A stretch of DNA of 60,000 nt from Takakia lepidozioides. Its lineage: Eukaryota; Streptophyta; Takakiopsida; Takakiales; Takakiaceae. Position numbers and translations under genes: made by a program. The stretch's first letter is position 1; each line of letters opens with the position of its first letter. Of the stretch, positions 48,701 through 59,989 are shown one piece after another. The notes beneath the pieces were generated by a model. It ran no database searches. It was given only the letters and a program-made list of their open reading frames with translations, and was not told the origin of the DNA. The DNA is taken from positions 38,008,001-38,068,000 of the forward strand of contig CM060733.1 in NCBI GenBank assembly GCA_030704615.1. The letters run 5' to 3'.

Positions 48701-51700
48701 TCTGAATGGTAACAAGCGGACTCCTACCGCTTGGGGGCAGCCCCCCCGCCCAAATTGGGCAGTCGTATGCTCTGTCTAGCATACTCGGCACTTGGGCTCG
48801 GGTTGGTTCCTGTGCTTAAACTTATAGCCTGCGAGAACAATCAAAATTTTAGCTCCTATCAACATCAACACTCCTCAGGGTGATCCCTGGGAATTGGTTA
48901 CTTATCCCAAATCTAGGGCTTCATGTGTAGTTTTTGGGGTGAATCCCAGGATGGACGATGTGTCCTTTAAAACTACATGCTCTAGCTTAGGCTTGGATTT
49001 CATGGCTAATGGTACCATCTCGAGACTTGATAACAGGGGTACGTTGAAGGTTGCAATGACCAAAAGTGCTTCTAATAGAGTCCCACATCAATTCAATCTC
49101 AAAGAAGTTCGTCCCTTGACTGGCTGGAGAGCGGTCTTAGACATTGGTGATTCAATGGGGCGCTCTAGGAAGACAACCAAGGGCAACGACTTCAACTTGA
49201 GAGTTTCTAATCGGTTTGATGCTCTGGATGAGGTTGAATCCAAACAGCCAGAAGGACAAGATGCCCCTAAGTGTACGGAACCTGAACGTCCTGAATCTGA
49301 AGGATTTGGTACTCTGAATGGTTTACCAATCCTCAAGGTTTACACAAGACGAACTAATTCTATACACGGGGTAATTGCCCCAAGCCGTCAGATGGACAAT
49401 CTGTCCCTAAGTGTGCAGAGCCTGAACGTCATGTAACTGAAGGATTTGGTACTCTAAATGGTTTACCAATCCTCAAAGTCTACACAAGACGAGCAAAATC
49501 TATACACGGGGTAATTGTCCCCAAGCAGTCTGACGGACAATCTGCCCCTATGTGTGCGGGAGCCTGTGCGTGGTGTAACTGAAAGATTTGGTACCCTGAA
49601 TGGTTTACCAATTCCCAAAGTTTACACAAGAAGAGCAAAATCTACACATGGGGTAACTGTCCCCCCTTTGCAGAACGGTTGGCCGTCCAGGAGCAATCAC
49701 AAGCTACCTAGACGACAAACAATTCACATGCAAAGGGCTGGCTTGCGGCTGGCCACTTTCAACTTCTCAGGGTTGACCAACCAAAGGAAACAACTCGAAG
49801 TGGGACAAGTTCTTTGGACTAATGATATTCATATCTGTGCTGGGCAAGAAACATGGGAAACGTCGGATAAACTGGTTGGAGATGTCAATGGTTATAAATG
49901 GGCAGGTAAGATGTGTACTCTCAAGGCAGCCTCTGCCAAACGCGGTCAAAAAGGGGTTGGATTCTTTGTCCGTGATTTCTTGTTTGACAATTGTGAAATT
50001 ATCAACAAGGGTTTGAGGTACGAGCATAGTATCTGGCTAAAACTGAATCTGAAGGGCGGCATGAGTACAAAGGACCTCTTTGTGGGTTGTGTTTACATGC
50101 CCACAGAGGGGACCCTTAGTGCTGACGCAGACAAAGCCTTCGAAGATGTAAAGCTGGACTGTGCTTTGTTCCTTGCCAAAGGTCAGGTGGTACTATTGGG
50201 GGACTTCAATGCCCGGGTGGGCAAAGGGATCCATCAGGACGATATCATTGGACCTTTTGGTGAGGACGAGCTGAATTCTAATGGCGGACGGTTAATTAAC
50301 TGTCTAGAAGAGCTTCAGCTTTTGACCTTGAATAACAGGACAAGAGGTGACCAAGTGCAGTGGACTCGTGAGAAATCCCAAACTGGGGAACGTTCCATTG
50401 TGGACTATATCATAATGGACAAAATTTTGTTCCCCCAGTGTGCCAATGTGTTGATCGACAGAACTGATATTGGTACCTCTGACCACTTCCTGGTTTGGAC
50501 TGAGATCAAAAGGTGTTTTCCCACCACCAAGAGGTGAGACGTACCACATTCGGAAGTGGCGCATAGAAAAATTCCACAATGAGGAGGTCAAGGCTGAGTA
50601 CGTCCAGGCTACGGTCAGCAAGTACAAGCGCTGAAGACTACTAAAGGTGCAGTGGTGACTTCATCGGTTGACATTGTCAAAACCTTTGAAACTCACTACA
50701 GTATCCTTGGCAGAACTTCTAGGTCTAACAGTGAGGGGTCTTCTGCTGAATGGAGGGACACAGTTGGAAAAACTGTTCCTATGATTCAAAACAGCCCTGA
50801 TGAACTGGAGTATATTTCAATGGCTTATAATGCTCCCATTAGTTCTTCTGAGATTGTGGAAGCAATTGAACATTTAAATGGATATAAAGCTGGTGGACCT
50901 GATGGTATTGTCAACGAGCTTATCAAGCACGGTGGCGATCCCATGATAGAGGCCCTAGTTCTCCTCTTTAACCTTATCTGGAAGACTGAAATGATCCCCT
51001 TTCGCTGGCGACAGGGGGTCATTGTCAATCTATACAAGAAGGGTGACAGAGAAGAACCGGGGAACTACCATGGCATCATGCTCCTCAATGCTGTTGGCAA
51101 GACATTCTGCAGAGTTATAAGTACTCGTCTCGAGGTTGATCTGGAGTCCAGAGGTTGTTTCCACGAAGGCCAAGCTGGCTTTCGGCGAAACAGGGGCTGT
51201 GTGGATCATATCTTCACTCTAAGCCAGATTATCCAGGGAAGGAAAAAAGAAGGGAAACCCACTTATGTCTTTTTCCTGGATGTCAAAAAGGCTTATGACA
51301 CAGTGTGGAGGGATGGCCTATGGTTCCGCCTCTGGTCTTGTGGGATCAAGGGAAAGATGTGGAGAGTTGTCCACAACTTGTATGCTCACACCAAAAGCTG
51401 TGTCACTGTTAATGGACAGAAGTCCAACTTCTTTGACATAGACCAAGGTGTAGCTCAAGGATGTACTCTCTCCCCTCTGCTCTTCAATGTTTTCATCAAT
51501 CAACTCCTCGAGGATGTGGAAAGTGAGGGATTTGGGTTAAGGGTGGGTGATACCACCATACCAGCCCTTATGTTTGCGGATGACTTCGCAGGCATAGGGG
51601 AGACTCCAACCAATCTCCAGGAGTTGATTGATTGCGTGAAGAGATACTTTGATCTTTGGGGGCTAGAGGCTAATGTCAGCAAATGTGCAGTGGTAGCATT

Positions 51701-54700
51701 CAACGACAGAGGAGAGGGAGGAAGTGATCTTAAGTGGCAGTGGGGTAGCCAAGAGATCCCGGTCCTCCCTTCCTACACTTACCTGGGCGTTGAGTTTTCC
51801 TCCAATTGTAATTGGGATGTACATATCCGGAAAGTTGTTCAAACTGGCAAGGGCAAAGCTCTGGGGCTCACTAAATTTTTCCACTGCAGAGGGGTCAACT
51901 CTGAGGTTAAGAAAACCATGCTTTGTCGCGTTATTAGACCTGCCTTGGAGTACGGATCTGCTATATGGGTTGACAACTCCAACCAGGCTAAGTCTCTAGA
52001 ATCCATTCAAGTGGGGGTGCTTAAGGAGTGTATGTCAGCATGCTCCAAAACAGCCAATGTGGCTGTTCGGGGTGAGTTTGGCATTCCGTCCTTAAGCTCC
52101 CAACGAGATGAATTCAAGGTCAGATGGTGGGGTCAGCTGCAACATATGCCCAACACCAGATATCCTAAGTTAATCGACTCTATATCTTGGAAACAGGACC
52201 GCCCTGTCAAACAGGCTAAGTCCTGGCAGAAGAGAGTAGAAGAGATTCTCAAGGACCTGGACCTGGATCCGCAAGCCTTGACCCTGCTGGATAAATCTGA
52301 CTTAGAGGCTGTAGTGTCCTCAGCCATGTCTGTTGCCATGAGATTGTCTGATGAAAATGAAGTTAGGCAGAAAACTTCCCTGAACTTGTTTCCAGTCAGT
52401 GACATGGGGGAGGACATCTTGGGGTCCCCTCAAGGGCCTACCCACTCTCGGCACTAGACTGAAATTTAAACTCAGGGCAGGAAGCCTACCTTTGAACAGC
52501 AAACAGAAGCAGAGAGGAAAGGGAGAGTGCAATTGCCCGCTGTGTGGGCAATCTGAAGACAGTATTCACTTTCTGATACACTGTCCGGGGTTCTCTCACC
52601 AAAGAGACGCTCTCTTCAAATCTATTAAGGGAATTGTGCCTGTACCCCTGTTTACCAACTTTGACAGTCTCGAGGCTGAGCCAAAAGCCCAGGCCCTCCT
52701 GAGGCCTAGTTTTTGGGCAAATCACACACAGCAGATTGATGCTTGTGTGAAGGGATTTCTAGAGGATATCTGGAAAACCCGGATTAATTCTTTATATGGA
52801 GGTAAGTCTTACTACCAACGTCAGCCCCTGACAGAGGTAGGTTCTGTCCCTTTTGTTCCCGCTCAAACTGGGCACAGGGTCAATGGCCACAAGGCTACGG
52901 CAAACAACGTCTTATGAGTACAATCTATCAAGGGAATTGTGCCTGTTCCCCTGTTTAACAATTATGAAAGTCTCGAGGCTGAGCCAAAAGCCCAGGCCCT
53001 CCTGAGGCCTAGTTTTTGGGCAAATCACACACAGCAGATTGATGCTTGTGTGAAGGGATTTCTAGAGGATATCTGGAAAACCCGGATTAATTCTATATAT
53101 GATGGTAAGTCACACTATCAACGTCAGCCCCTGACAGAGGTAGGTTCTGTCCCTTTTGTTCCTGCTCAAACTGGGCGCGGGGTCAATGGCCACAAGGCTA
53201 CGGCAAACAACGTCTTATGAGTACAATCTCTCTCTCTCCCTGTGGGTTCCCGCTCAAACTGGGCGCGGGGTCAATGGCCACAAGGCTACGGCAAACAACG
53301 TCGCATGAGTACAATCTCTCCCTGTGGGCTGACTAACTAAAGGAAACAATTTGAAGTGGGACAAGTTCTTCAAGTTAATGGCATTCACAGTTGACAGTGT
53401 CTGCAAAGGGTGGTGTAAAGGGAGTGGGGTTCTTTGTCCATGATTTCCTTTGTGACAATTGTGAAATCATCAACAAGGAACTTCAGCACAAACCCAGTAT
53501 TTCTACAACAGGATGACGTCATTGGTGTTTCTGGCGAGGATGAGCATAATTCCAACGGCAAGCGACTTATCAATCGCCTGGAAGAGCTTCAGCTTTTGAC
53601 CTTGAACAATAGGTTAAAAGAAGACCCTTTGCAGTGGACTCGTGAACAGCCCAAACTTGGGGCCTGTCCATTGTGCATTATATCTTAGTGGATAAGGGTT
53701 GTTTCCTCAGTGTCCCAAAGTGTTGGTTGATAGATCCCATATTGGTACTTCTGACAACTTTCTTGTCTGGACTGAGATCAAAAGGTGTATTCTTGTGAAA
53801 CGTTCAATTTGAAAGTGGCACATAGAAATATTCAGGAGGGAAGAGGTCAAGATAGAATATGTCGAGGCCTTCAAGAGGCTCTCCCACCCTTTATCCAATC
53901 ACTCCAAGATCTCCCCTCTTGAGAAGTGAGGTTGAAAGAGCTGTGGACTCCTGGGAGATTTCGTCACGTATGTGGCTGACATGATCATTGGAAAGGAAAC
54001 TAATTGTATGCAGAAGAGCAGTGAATTGGTGGACCAATGAGATCATCACCGACAAACGGGCACTTTATAGGCAATGCTGTAAATTCAAAACATGACAGAT
54101 AGCTGTGCTCTAGATATTACCAGCTGCAAAAAGATGTAAATTAGCTAGTAAAGGCTCAGAAGAAAATTTATTGGGGTAATGATAAAGATTATGGTTGCCT
54201 TATAGCATTTGTACCGGCTGAAAATGGTCCAGCAAGTACACGCTTTAAGGAATAACAAGGGTGCAGTGGTGACTTCTGGTTGAGGTGTGAAAACCCTTGA
54301 AACGCACTACAGCCTTCTAACTCTAATGGTGAGAGGTTTTTCTAAAGAATGGAAGGATACATTAGAAAGAACTTTTCCTGCGATCCAAGACAGCCTGACG
54401 ATACAACACGGTCGTTGGTTCTTCTGAAATTGCTGAAGCAATAGAACATCTAAAGGCTATAAAGCTGGTGGGTATGATGGCATTCTCAACGAGGTAATTT
54501 GCCGTCCTCTTTCACCTTATTTGGAAGACTGAAATGATACCCCTTCGCTGGAGAGAGTTCAATCTCTATAAGATTGTACTCATAAGACGTTGTTTGCCGT
54601 AGCCTTGTGGCCATTGACCCCGCACCCAGTTTGAGCGGGAACAAAAGGGACAGAACCTACCTCTGTCAGGGGCTGACGTTGGTAGTAAGACTTACCTTCA

Positions 54701-57700
54701 TATATAGAATTAATCCGGGTTTTCCAGATATCCTCTAGAAATCCCTTCACACAAGCATCTCAATCTCTATGAGAAAGGGACACAGAAGAGCCTGGGAACT
54801 ACATGGCATCGCACTTTCGTAGTGCAGGCGGCAAGCTGTTCTGTAGGATAATAAGCACCTATCTCAAGGTTGATTTGGAGTCTAGAATTTTTTTAGGTCA
54901 GGCGGGCTTCTGGAGAAATAGGGGCTGCATCAACCACATCTTTACCCTAAGCCAGACTATTCAGTGGAGGAATAAAGAAGGAAACCCCACCTTTGTCTTC
55001 TTCCTGGATGCACCAAACACATGTATAACTCACCTGGCCCCTGAACATAGGAGTGGGATAACAGAAGACTCCTATCTGTCGTAGATTAAGACTCGTGCCA
55101 AAGCAGGCATAACTTGTGGTGTCAGTTAATACCGAAGGGCTACTGCCTTCCATTTGAAAAAGGACACCTTCTAACGGCCATAACCGGGGCAACACGGTTG
55201 CCCAAACCTCCCCCAAGGACTTAGGATAGAAGGAGACTTAGAGCAAGGCTTTAGCCTGTCAGGGCCCTTCTCTCAAGACGGTCCGACTGGCAGTGCAGTT
55301 GCTGCCACATCTGTCACATCCATGAAGGTTGGGATAAAGTAGAAGTGTCATTCTTAAATCAACAATCAATGCCTTATAATCAGTTTGTTGTTGGCTGCTA
55401 GCAGTGGCTATGGCAAGATTTTTCCCTCAAGTGTAGTTAGCAAGTCTTAGGGGGAAACAATCAATTGGGACATGGTTATTTCCTCACTTTCCCTCTACTG
55501 ATCACACCAAGTTAAAATTGGCAGTTTCGGTTGAAGGAACTGGAAGATGCACTGATGCACCTTGAAGGTATGGAGAATGAGCTTGCAAAAGTCGCATCAC
55601 AACCATGGCCGGAACCCAAGGACATGCTCGGAGGCCTTATTGTTTACAATCCAGTAAAGTTTGCTGTTAAGTGGCAATATACACAACCCCCACTGCCCAA
55701 CCAGGACGACAAACATCCATATCTACTTAGACGAAAATCTGCAGCATGTGTTCCAGAGAGCACTAAATTTTCCCCTTTCAAGTCGGGGGCATCCTGCAGA
55801 GAGAGGAAAAGTGAAGCAAGCAAGGATACACAGAAGAAGCTACTTGACTTATTCCACAAAATCCAAGAATCAATTCAAACAATTCTGTTGAAGGTTGGAT
55901 GTTCATCTTCTGAGGCCCTATGGAATGCATGTGTGCGGGTTTGAGAGAGCGAGTTTTTGCTGCACTTCAAATCATGTTTTGTTTTCTGGCCGCTATTAAT
56001 CCCTGTCCTTGGTCCCTTTAGGCAATTTGTCACTGGCTGGTTGTGTGAGCTTGATCAAATCGCTGTCCCGAGTGTGGTCTTCGGCATTTCCTGGCTTGCC
56101 AAAGTTGTGATGAAGGTTTTTGGTTTATAAAGTTAGATCTGGGGTGCTTCCAGTTTCCTCCCTAAAAAGAATATTTGAAGAACAAGGTCTACTAGAGGCT
56201 GCATGGCCTATCAAACAAATTTAAGATCCAAATGAGATTATCGAAACCAGAGACTGAAAGCTGTAGTAGTCTAAGTTACCCTCTTAGATGCTTGCAAAGA
56301 GAACTTTTGCTCAGTAGAATACCCTCTGCACTGTATTGGAAAATGTGCTGCTTCTCCCATCATGTTCATAGTTGGGCAAGCTGTCTTTCAGTAGATATAA
56401 AGAGGGAGTTTGTGTTTCATTAGACTCTGCTTCATGCAGTTTTTTGGCTGTAGAATAAAGAGGGGTAGTCTCAGCAGGCAAAAGTGTCCACATGCAAGTT
56501 GCAAAGGGGTTTTCCTGAATTTACCTTGCTGATTTCTAGAAGGCATAGGTGTAAGTGATCACATTGTATGACTGTGCTCTCTCTTGCGCTGTATAGCTAA
56601 GGAGTTTGTGTGAAAGGCATCTGGCCCTTACATTTCATCAATTTATATACTGATTTATATGCTCATCCCATCACAAAGACTGCAGATGATTTTGATTGTG
56701 GAAGATAGACATAAGGTGGCCTCGTTTCTAGTCTTAATAACACTGCAACTATGCCAACTTTTACAACCGAGAATTGTTGTAGACTGAGCTACTTGCAATG
56801 CCATGATAATGTAAGCAGTGCCTTCAATTATGGTTCAGGCGACTGCAGCCAGCCAAGTAGCCACTAATATGAAAGTGGAGAAGGAATTCATTGCTGCCTC
56901 AGTTGTAGACATCAAAAAGGAGCTGCTAGGGGCCTCTCGACCCCCCCCTAGGACAGAGGATAAGAAGGTCTCTGGGAGTGCTAAAATGAGAAACGGGGAG
57001 CCAATTTGGAGGCGAGACAAAGAGGATGCATCAAAACTTCTAGCTGCAGTTCGAGAGCTTAAAGGCCAGGTTGAGGTGGGCATTGATTGTTTGAGGTCTT
57101 GAGGACTTCCCCTGGTTTGTGGGGTCATGATCTGTTCCTTTCCCTCTTGGGTAGTGGGCTTTGGAGGGCAAGACTTCCCCCTGTTTTATCTGAGAATATG
57201 GATATCTGTCTGAGTGAATGGAAAGCTTTTAGATACCATCACAGTTTAGGAACTGTAATGATTGTTCTCTACTCAAACTAGATATCACCTGGGTTTTTTG
57301 GATCTGGGGGTTTAAGTTTAAATTGAGCTTCCACAAGGTAGATATACTGGCCCACGCACTGAGGTGAGTAATTTAAGCTAATTTGAAGCATTCATGCCAA
57401 TGGCAGTAGTATAAGTATTTCCTCCTGTTATAGTTTCAGTATGTATGTTATTTATCTGTAATCAGACTTCAAATACTTACCAGGATAACTGTTCTGAAAC
57501 CTTCTAGAAGTTCTGAAGGTCAGTTGAGTAAAATTCAGAAAAATTCATGGGATTCCAAGTTGCAGCTCCGGTACTGAGATCCTCTAATGCAAAAGTGTTT
57601 CACAATCTCAGGCTCAGAAAGTTGAGAAGATGAGCTTGGAGGCCTCTCTCTCAAAAAAAGAGGCGAAGTTGGCTGAAGTGGAGAGCCTTGTTACTGAATT

Positions 57701-59989
57701 GCACGCGGAAAGGAGTGCTCTCTTAAGTTCCCTGAAGGCCATAAGTAGTTCTCTGGGACTTGAATTGCCAGGTGGCATTCAAAGAGAGGGTAATGCTTAT
57801 CAGAAACCTGCCATATAAAGTACCATTTCATTTCATTTCTGTCCCTGGTAGATGCCTTTTACCTACAAGTGTCCAAGTGCTTAGCAGCTTACCTGCATAA
57901 GACACTCCTCCCTTTTGGCAACTAAAAATTTCTTGCATTCCCATTTCTTAGTAGAGGCCTTCTGGTTTGAAGATCGGAAGTGCCTTGCAGCCTACCTACT
58001 TGAGGCCCTTCATCTTAGGGCATCACTTGATGTATCCTCTCCCTCTGGATAACACAAGGTTCCTTCCCTTCTTTTTTCTTTTTGCCTCTATAGCTTTGTG
58101 GAGATTATTACTGTGTTTCATTTTTCTGTGGATGTCACAACTGTTCATTCTTTGTTTTTGTTTCTCTATTGATGGGTCCACAGGGCCACCGTGAAAGTAC
58201 CATTTCTTAAAGTACCATTTCGTTTCATTTCATTTCTTTCTTCCTTCATTTCTTTCACGAACTCTTGTGTTTCCAGTTGTATTGAATGAATACATTACTT
58301 TATGTGTGGTCATGAGTTTGGTTTCTTGTAGGAGGAGGATATGTGGGGGTGTACGGTCTGTGAGATGAATTAAACTCTGAATGCTGGTTTGTTTGACTTT
58401 GTCCTATGGGCCATTGTGGCCTTCTGCAGACGATATAAAATGTCATCTCATTTCATTTCTTTCTTCTTTCACAACAGTTGACAGAGGAACTCCTAAATGA
58501 CTTAGAATCTGCTCCTGATGGTCATCAACTCAACACCAATCAACCCGTCTGATCCAGTCTCAGTTCAGAAGTTGTACTTGCAAGAGATTTTGTTTTCCTT
58601 TGTGGATGATGGCAGCTTTGAATTGAGCTTTGTTTGGTGGGTCGGAATGTCAAAACTTTAACTTTGGACAGATGTACATTTTGTGCAAAGATTGAAATAC
58701 TGTTATGGGTGCTGTAAGCAGGCCTGGTTAATGAAGGGATGCAGTATAAGGCAGAGGACCATAGCCCTTCTGTCCAGAAAATTCAGGTGTTGACCAAGGA
58801 GAGCGATGAAAGCAAAGCCTTGCTTTCCCAAGTACAAAATGAGCATGCTTCGTTGCAAAGAAATTTCTCCGACTTGAAGAGTCGTTTTGCAGAGATGAGA
58901 ACGGCCATGGCAGAGGCAGAAAAAGAGAAGGAAATCCTAGAAAGGCGTTCAGTGGACCTACAAACACAGTTATCAGAAGCCAAAGGCATTACTGTGAATG
59001 TTATGAAAGAGAAAGAAATCCTTGAAAGGCAAATACGTGACCTACAAATTCACTTCAATGAATTCAAAACTTCATATGCAGCATTAGGACAAGAAAAAGA
59101 GTCAGCACAGCGAAGGTCCCTTGACTTACAAATGCTGCTGTCTGATGCCAAAACGGAGCTTGATCACTTACAAGGACAAAATCAACCATTTGAAAGGCGG
59201 CTGACAGAATTACAATCTCTTTATACTCAAAGTAATGCAACAGTAGCCAAAGTTCAGGAGGACAAAGAAATGATGGGAAGACAGATGCTTAGCATGAAGG
59301 CACTCTATAAGGCCATGGATGTGGTTCTTGGGCTTGGGGATACAGCGTTATCTAACAATCTGAAGAGTGCTCTGAGGAGTGAGTGTGGTGGTCAAGAGAG
59401 ACTCCTTGAGAGGTTGATGCAGCAGAGAGAAGAGCTGGAAGCATGGAGGGAAGAAGTTCGCAAGGATAGAGAGGTGTCAGCTGCAGCATTGCAAGATATA
59501 ATTGCCACGTTGGGTGGCACCGATCAGCAAAATCTCGGTGAGTACTTGTTTGGTGCATCATAGAAACTTAACCCCGCCATGAATGGAAAGAGGCTTGCAA
59601 TGCACCCTACCCGTTACAGACAGAGCACATAACGAAGGAAGAAATCCAAAAGATACAGATTGTTCTTATAGAATGCTCTTTTCAAACATCGGCTAGTTGT
59701 GGGATTGCATACGCCAGGGTACGACACCTATACAAAGCTTTCCTAATCTGGATGAATTAATCGGTGGTACATGGGGTAGGTAATCAGCACCCAGCCTCCA
59801 CAACAATTGTTGCAAGTGTGAAAGCGCTGAAAGCTGAGAAAGAGCAGTTGGAACAGGTCATTCAACAAAGCAATGCCCTTTGTGGTTTAGTTCAGCAAAG
59901 CATACAGTCTATTTGGGATCTTGTAGCAGATGGCCACGGCAGAGGTCAAAGTGGGAATGCTCTTGCTCAAGAGTATCCACTATTGGCAG
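42800..59989 (+). CDS. Unidentified large coiled-coil protein, many exons, runs off the right edge
   Basis: I do not recognise the family. ATG 42800 opens a Ser/Gly/Thr-rich exon (to 42973). Further coding exons with splice borders are 44253-44396, 45179-45303 (ALVNQLKKIKQLRNDL), 46597-46686, 48285-48428, 55525-55938, 56839-57069, 57612-57771, 58722-59537 and 59795-59989, then a GT donor. Phases agree from 46597 on; the joins at 42973/44253 and 44396/45179 do not, so at least one small exon is missing from my model. Most exons encode Glu/Lys/Gln-rich heptads typical of coiled coils. Exon 58722-59537 holds three internal repeats of about 35-40 residues (KEKEILER/QEKESAQR followed by DLQ...LS-AK). 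No motor, kinase or membrane segment is seen. A structural or scaffold role is inference. The intron 48429-55524 carries a LINE array. A frameshifted exon candidate (ILKLKQELEYSNACTEVLK) starts at 47095. Confidence 0.7.
44047..44117 (-). mobile_element. Tiny LINE 3'-end insertion with 15-bp target duplication
   Basis: Bases 44062-44102 are the reverse complement of the 3' end of the 49-53 kb LINE (GAGTACAAT, CAAGGCTACGGCAACAACG). They are flanked by the direct repeat GACCCCACACAGAGA at 44047-44061 and 44103-44117. This is a severely 5'-truncated insertion in an intron of the coiled-coil gene. Confidence 0.85.
44413..44434. repeat. (TG)n microsatellite
   Basis: A TG run of about eleven units just after the donor of exon 44253-44396. 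Confidence 0.9.
44887..45168 (+). mobile_element. Possible SINE ending at a splice acceptor
   Basis: An A-box-like GGTAGCCCAGTGGATAGG (44902-44919) resembles a tRNA-type Pol III promoter. The stretch ends in a nine-A run (about 45158-45166), ten bases before the acceptor of exon 45179. The B box is not convincing, so the call is tentative. Confidence 0.35.
47557..47682 (+). repeat. (ATTTC)-tailed short element copy
   Basis: Sequence with TGTGGGCCCCATTTTC and ending AATATGAAGTACCATTTCC then ATTCATTTCAT, sharing its end with copies at 34.8, 57.8, 58.2 and 58.4 kb. Confidence 0.45.
48436..48472. repeat. (CT)n microsatellite
   Basis: CT-rich run just inside the intron donor side of exon 48285-48428. 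Confidence 0.85.
48894..49436 (+). pseudogene. LINE ORF1-like frame
   Basis: Encodes 180 residues with LTGWRAVLDIGDSMGRSRK and a SNRFDALDE motif of the sort seen in retroelement ORF1 proteins. No zinc knuckle is found. It ends inside the first unit of the 140-bp repeat and is in the same frame as ORF2, so the two may once have been one frame. Confidence 0.55.
49296..49700. repeat. Three-unit tandem repeat, about 140 bp each
   Basis: Units begin GAAGGATTTGGTACTCTGAA at about 49297, 49437 and 49579. Each encodes GFGTLNGLPI-KVYTRR-(N/K)S-HGV. The frame slips between units. It lies between the ORF1-like region and the endonuclease. Confidence 0.85.
49515..52917 (+). pseudogene. LINE ORF2: endonuclease, reverse transcriptase, zinc finger
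   Basis: Endonuclease part (49515-50537): QETWE, GDFNARVG and GTSDHF, the Glu, Asp/Asn and Ser-Asp-His landmarks of AP-type endonucleases. Reverse transcriptase part (50652-52457): GQAGFRRNRGCVDHIF, FFLDVKKAYDTVWRDGL, GVAQGCTLSPLLFNVFIN and the catalytic FADD (51573-51584, with Phe in place of the usual Tyr). The C-terminus, in the next frame from about 52420, has CPLCGQSEDSIHFLIHC, a CCHC finger. Breaks: a frame change near 50535, about 345 bases lost near 50615-50620 compared with copy D, and a frame change near 52430. The copy cannot make a full ORF2 protein. Confidence 0.88.
52924..53231 (+). mobile_element. LINE copy B, 3' end only
   Basis: Repeats the last 300 bp of copy A (from ATCAAGGGAATTGTGCCTGT) with a few percent difference. 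It ends again in GAGTACAATCTCTCTC and joins copy A head to tail without intervening sequence. Confidence 0.85.
53245..53325 (+). mobile_element. LINE copy C, 80-bp 3' end
   Basis: Starts at GTTCCCGCTCAAACTGGGCG and ends at GAGTACAATCTCTCCCTGTG. It is a third 3' end in the same orientation directly after copy B. Confidence 0.85.
53327..55083 (+). mobile_element. LINE copy D, old degenerate copy
   Basis: Begins at GCTGACTAACTAAAGGAAAC, matching the endonuclease start of copy A (49774). It continues through the linker (KWHIEIFRREEVK-like) and reverse transcriptase start (SQTIQWRNKEGNPTFVFFLD at about 54945-55005) with many indels and stops. It keeps the roughly 345 bp that copy A has lost. It ends near FFLDAP at about 55010, after which similarity is lost. 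Confidence 0.8.
54559..54770 (-). mobile_element. LINE 3' fragment E nested in copy D, with target duplication
   Basis: Bases 54571-54759 are the reverse complement of the last 190 bp of the LINE. The flanks are the direct repeats TCAATCTCTAT at 54559-54569 and 54760-54770 (15 bp with one mismatch if extended). The insertion interrupts the reverse transcriptase of copy D exactly between the codons of NLY and EKG. Confidence 0.9.
57815..57842 (+). repeat. (ATTTC)n tail copy
   Basis: ATATAAAGTACCATTTCATT continuing as TTCATTTC, in an intron of the coiled-coil gene. Confidence 0.5.
58165..58250 (+). repeat. (ATTTC)n tail copy, doubled
   Basis: Carries AAAGTACCATTTC twice in succession, the second followed by GTTTCATTTCATTTC. 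GGGCCACCGTG stands just before. Confidence 0.5.
58400..58470 (+). repeat. (ATTTC)n tail copy
   Basis: GGGCCATTGTGGCCTTCTGC, then ATATAAAATGTCATCTCATT and TCATTTC, the best-preserved body-plus-tail of this family in the window. Confidence 0.5.

Larger units (their letters stand above)
48640..52929 (+). mobile_element. LINE (non-LTR retrotransposon), copy A, nearly full length but broken
   Basis: The element has an ORF1-like part (48894-49436), a 140-bp repeat section, an endonuclease-reverse transcriptase ORF2 (49515-52917) and a 3' end GCCACAAGGCTACGGC ... GAGTACAATCT. The 5' limit is uncertain; a perfect 8-bp hairpin (CCTGAAGC/GCTTCAGG, 48582-48602) lies just outside my guess. It sits sense-oriented in an intron of the coiled-coil gene. 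The APE-type endonuclease and a C-terminal CCHC finger are seen. I do not assign a clade with confidence. Confidence 0.88.
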
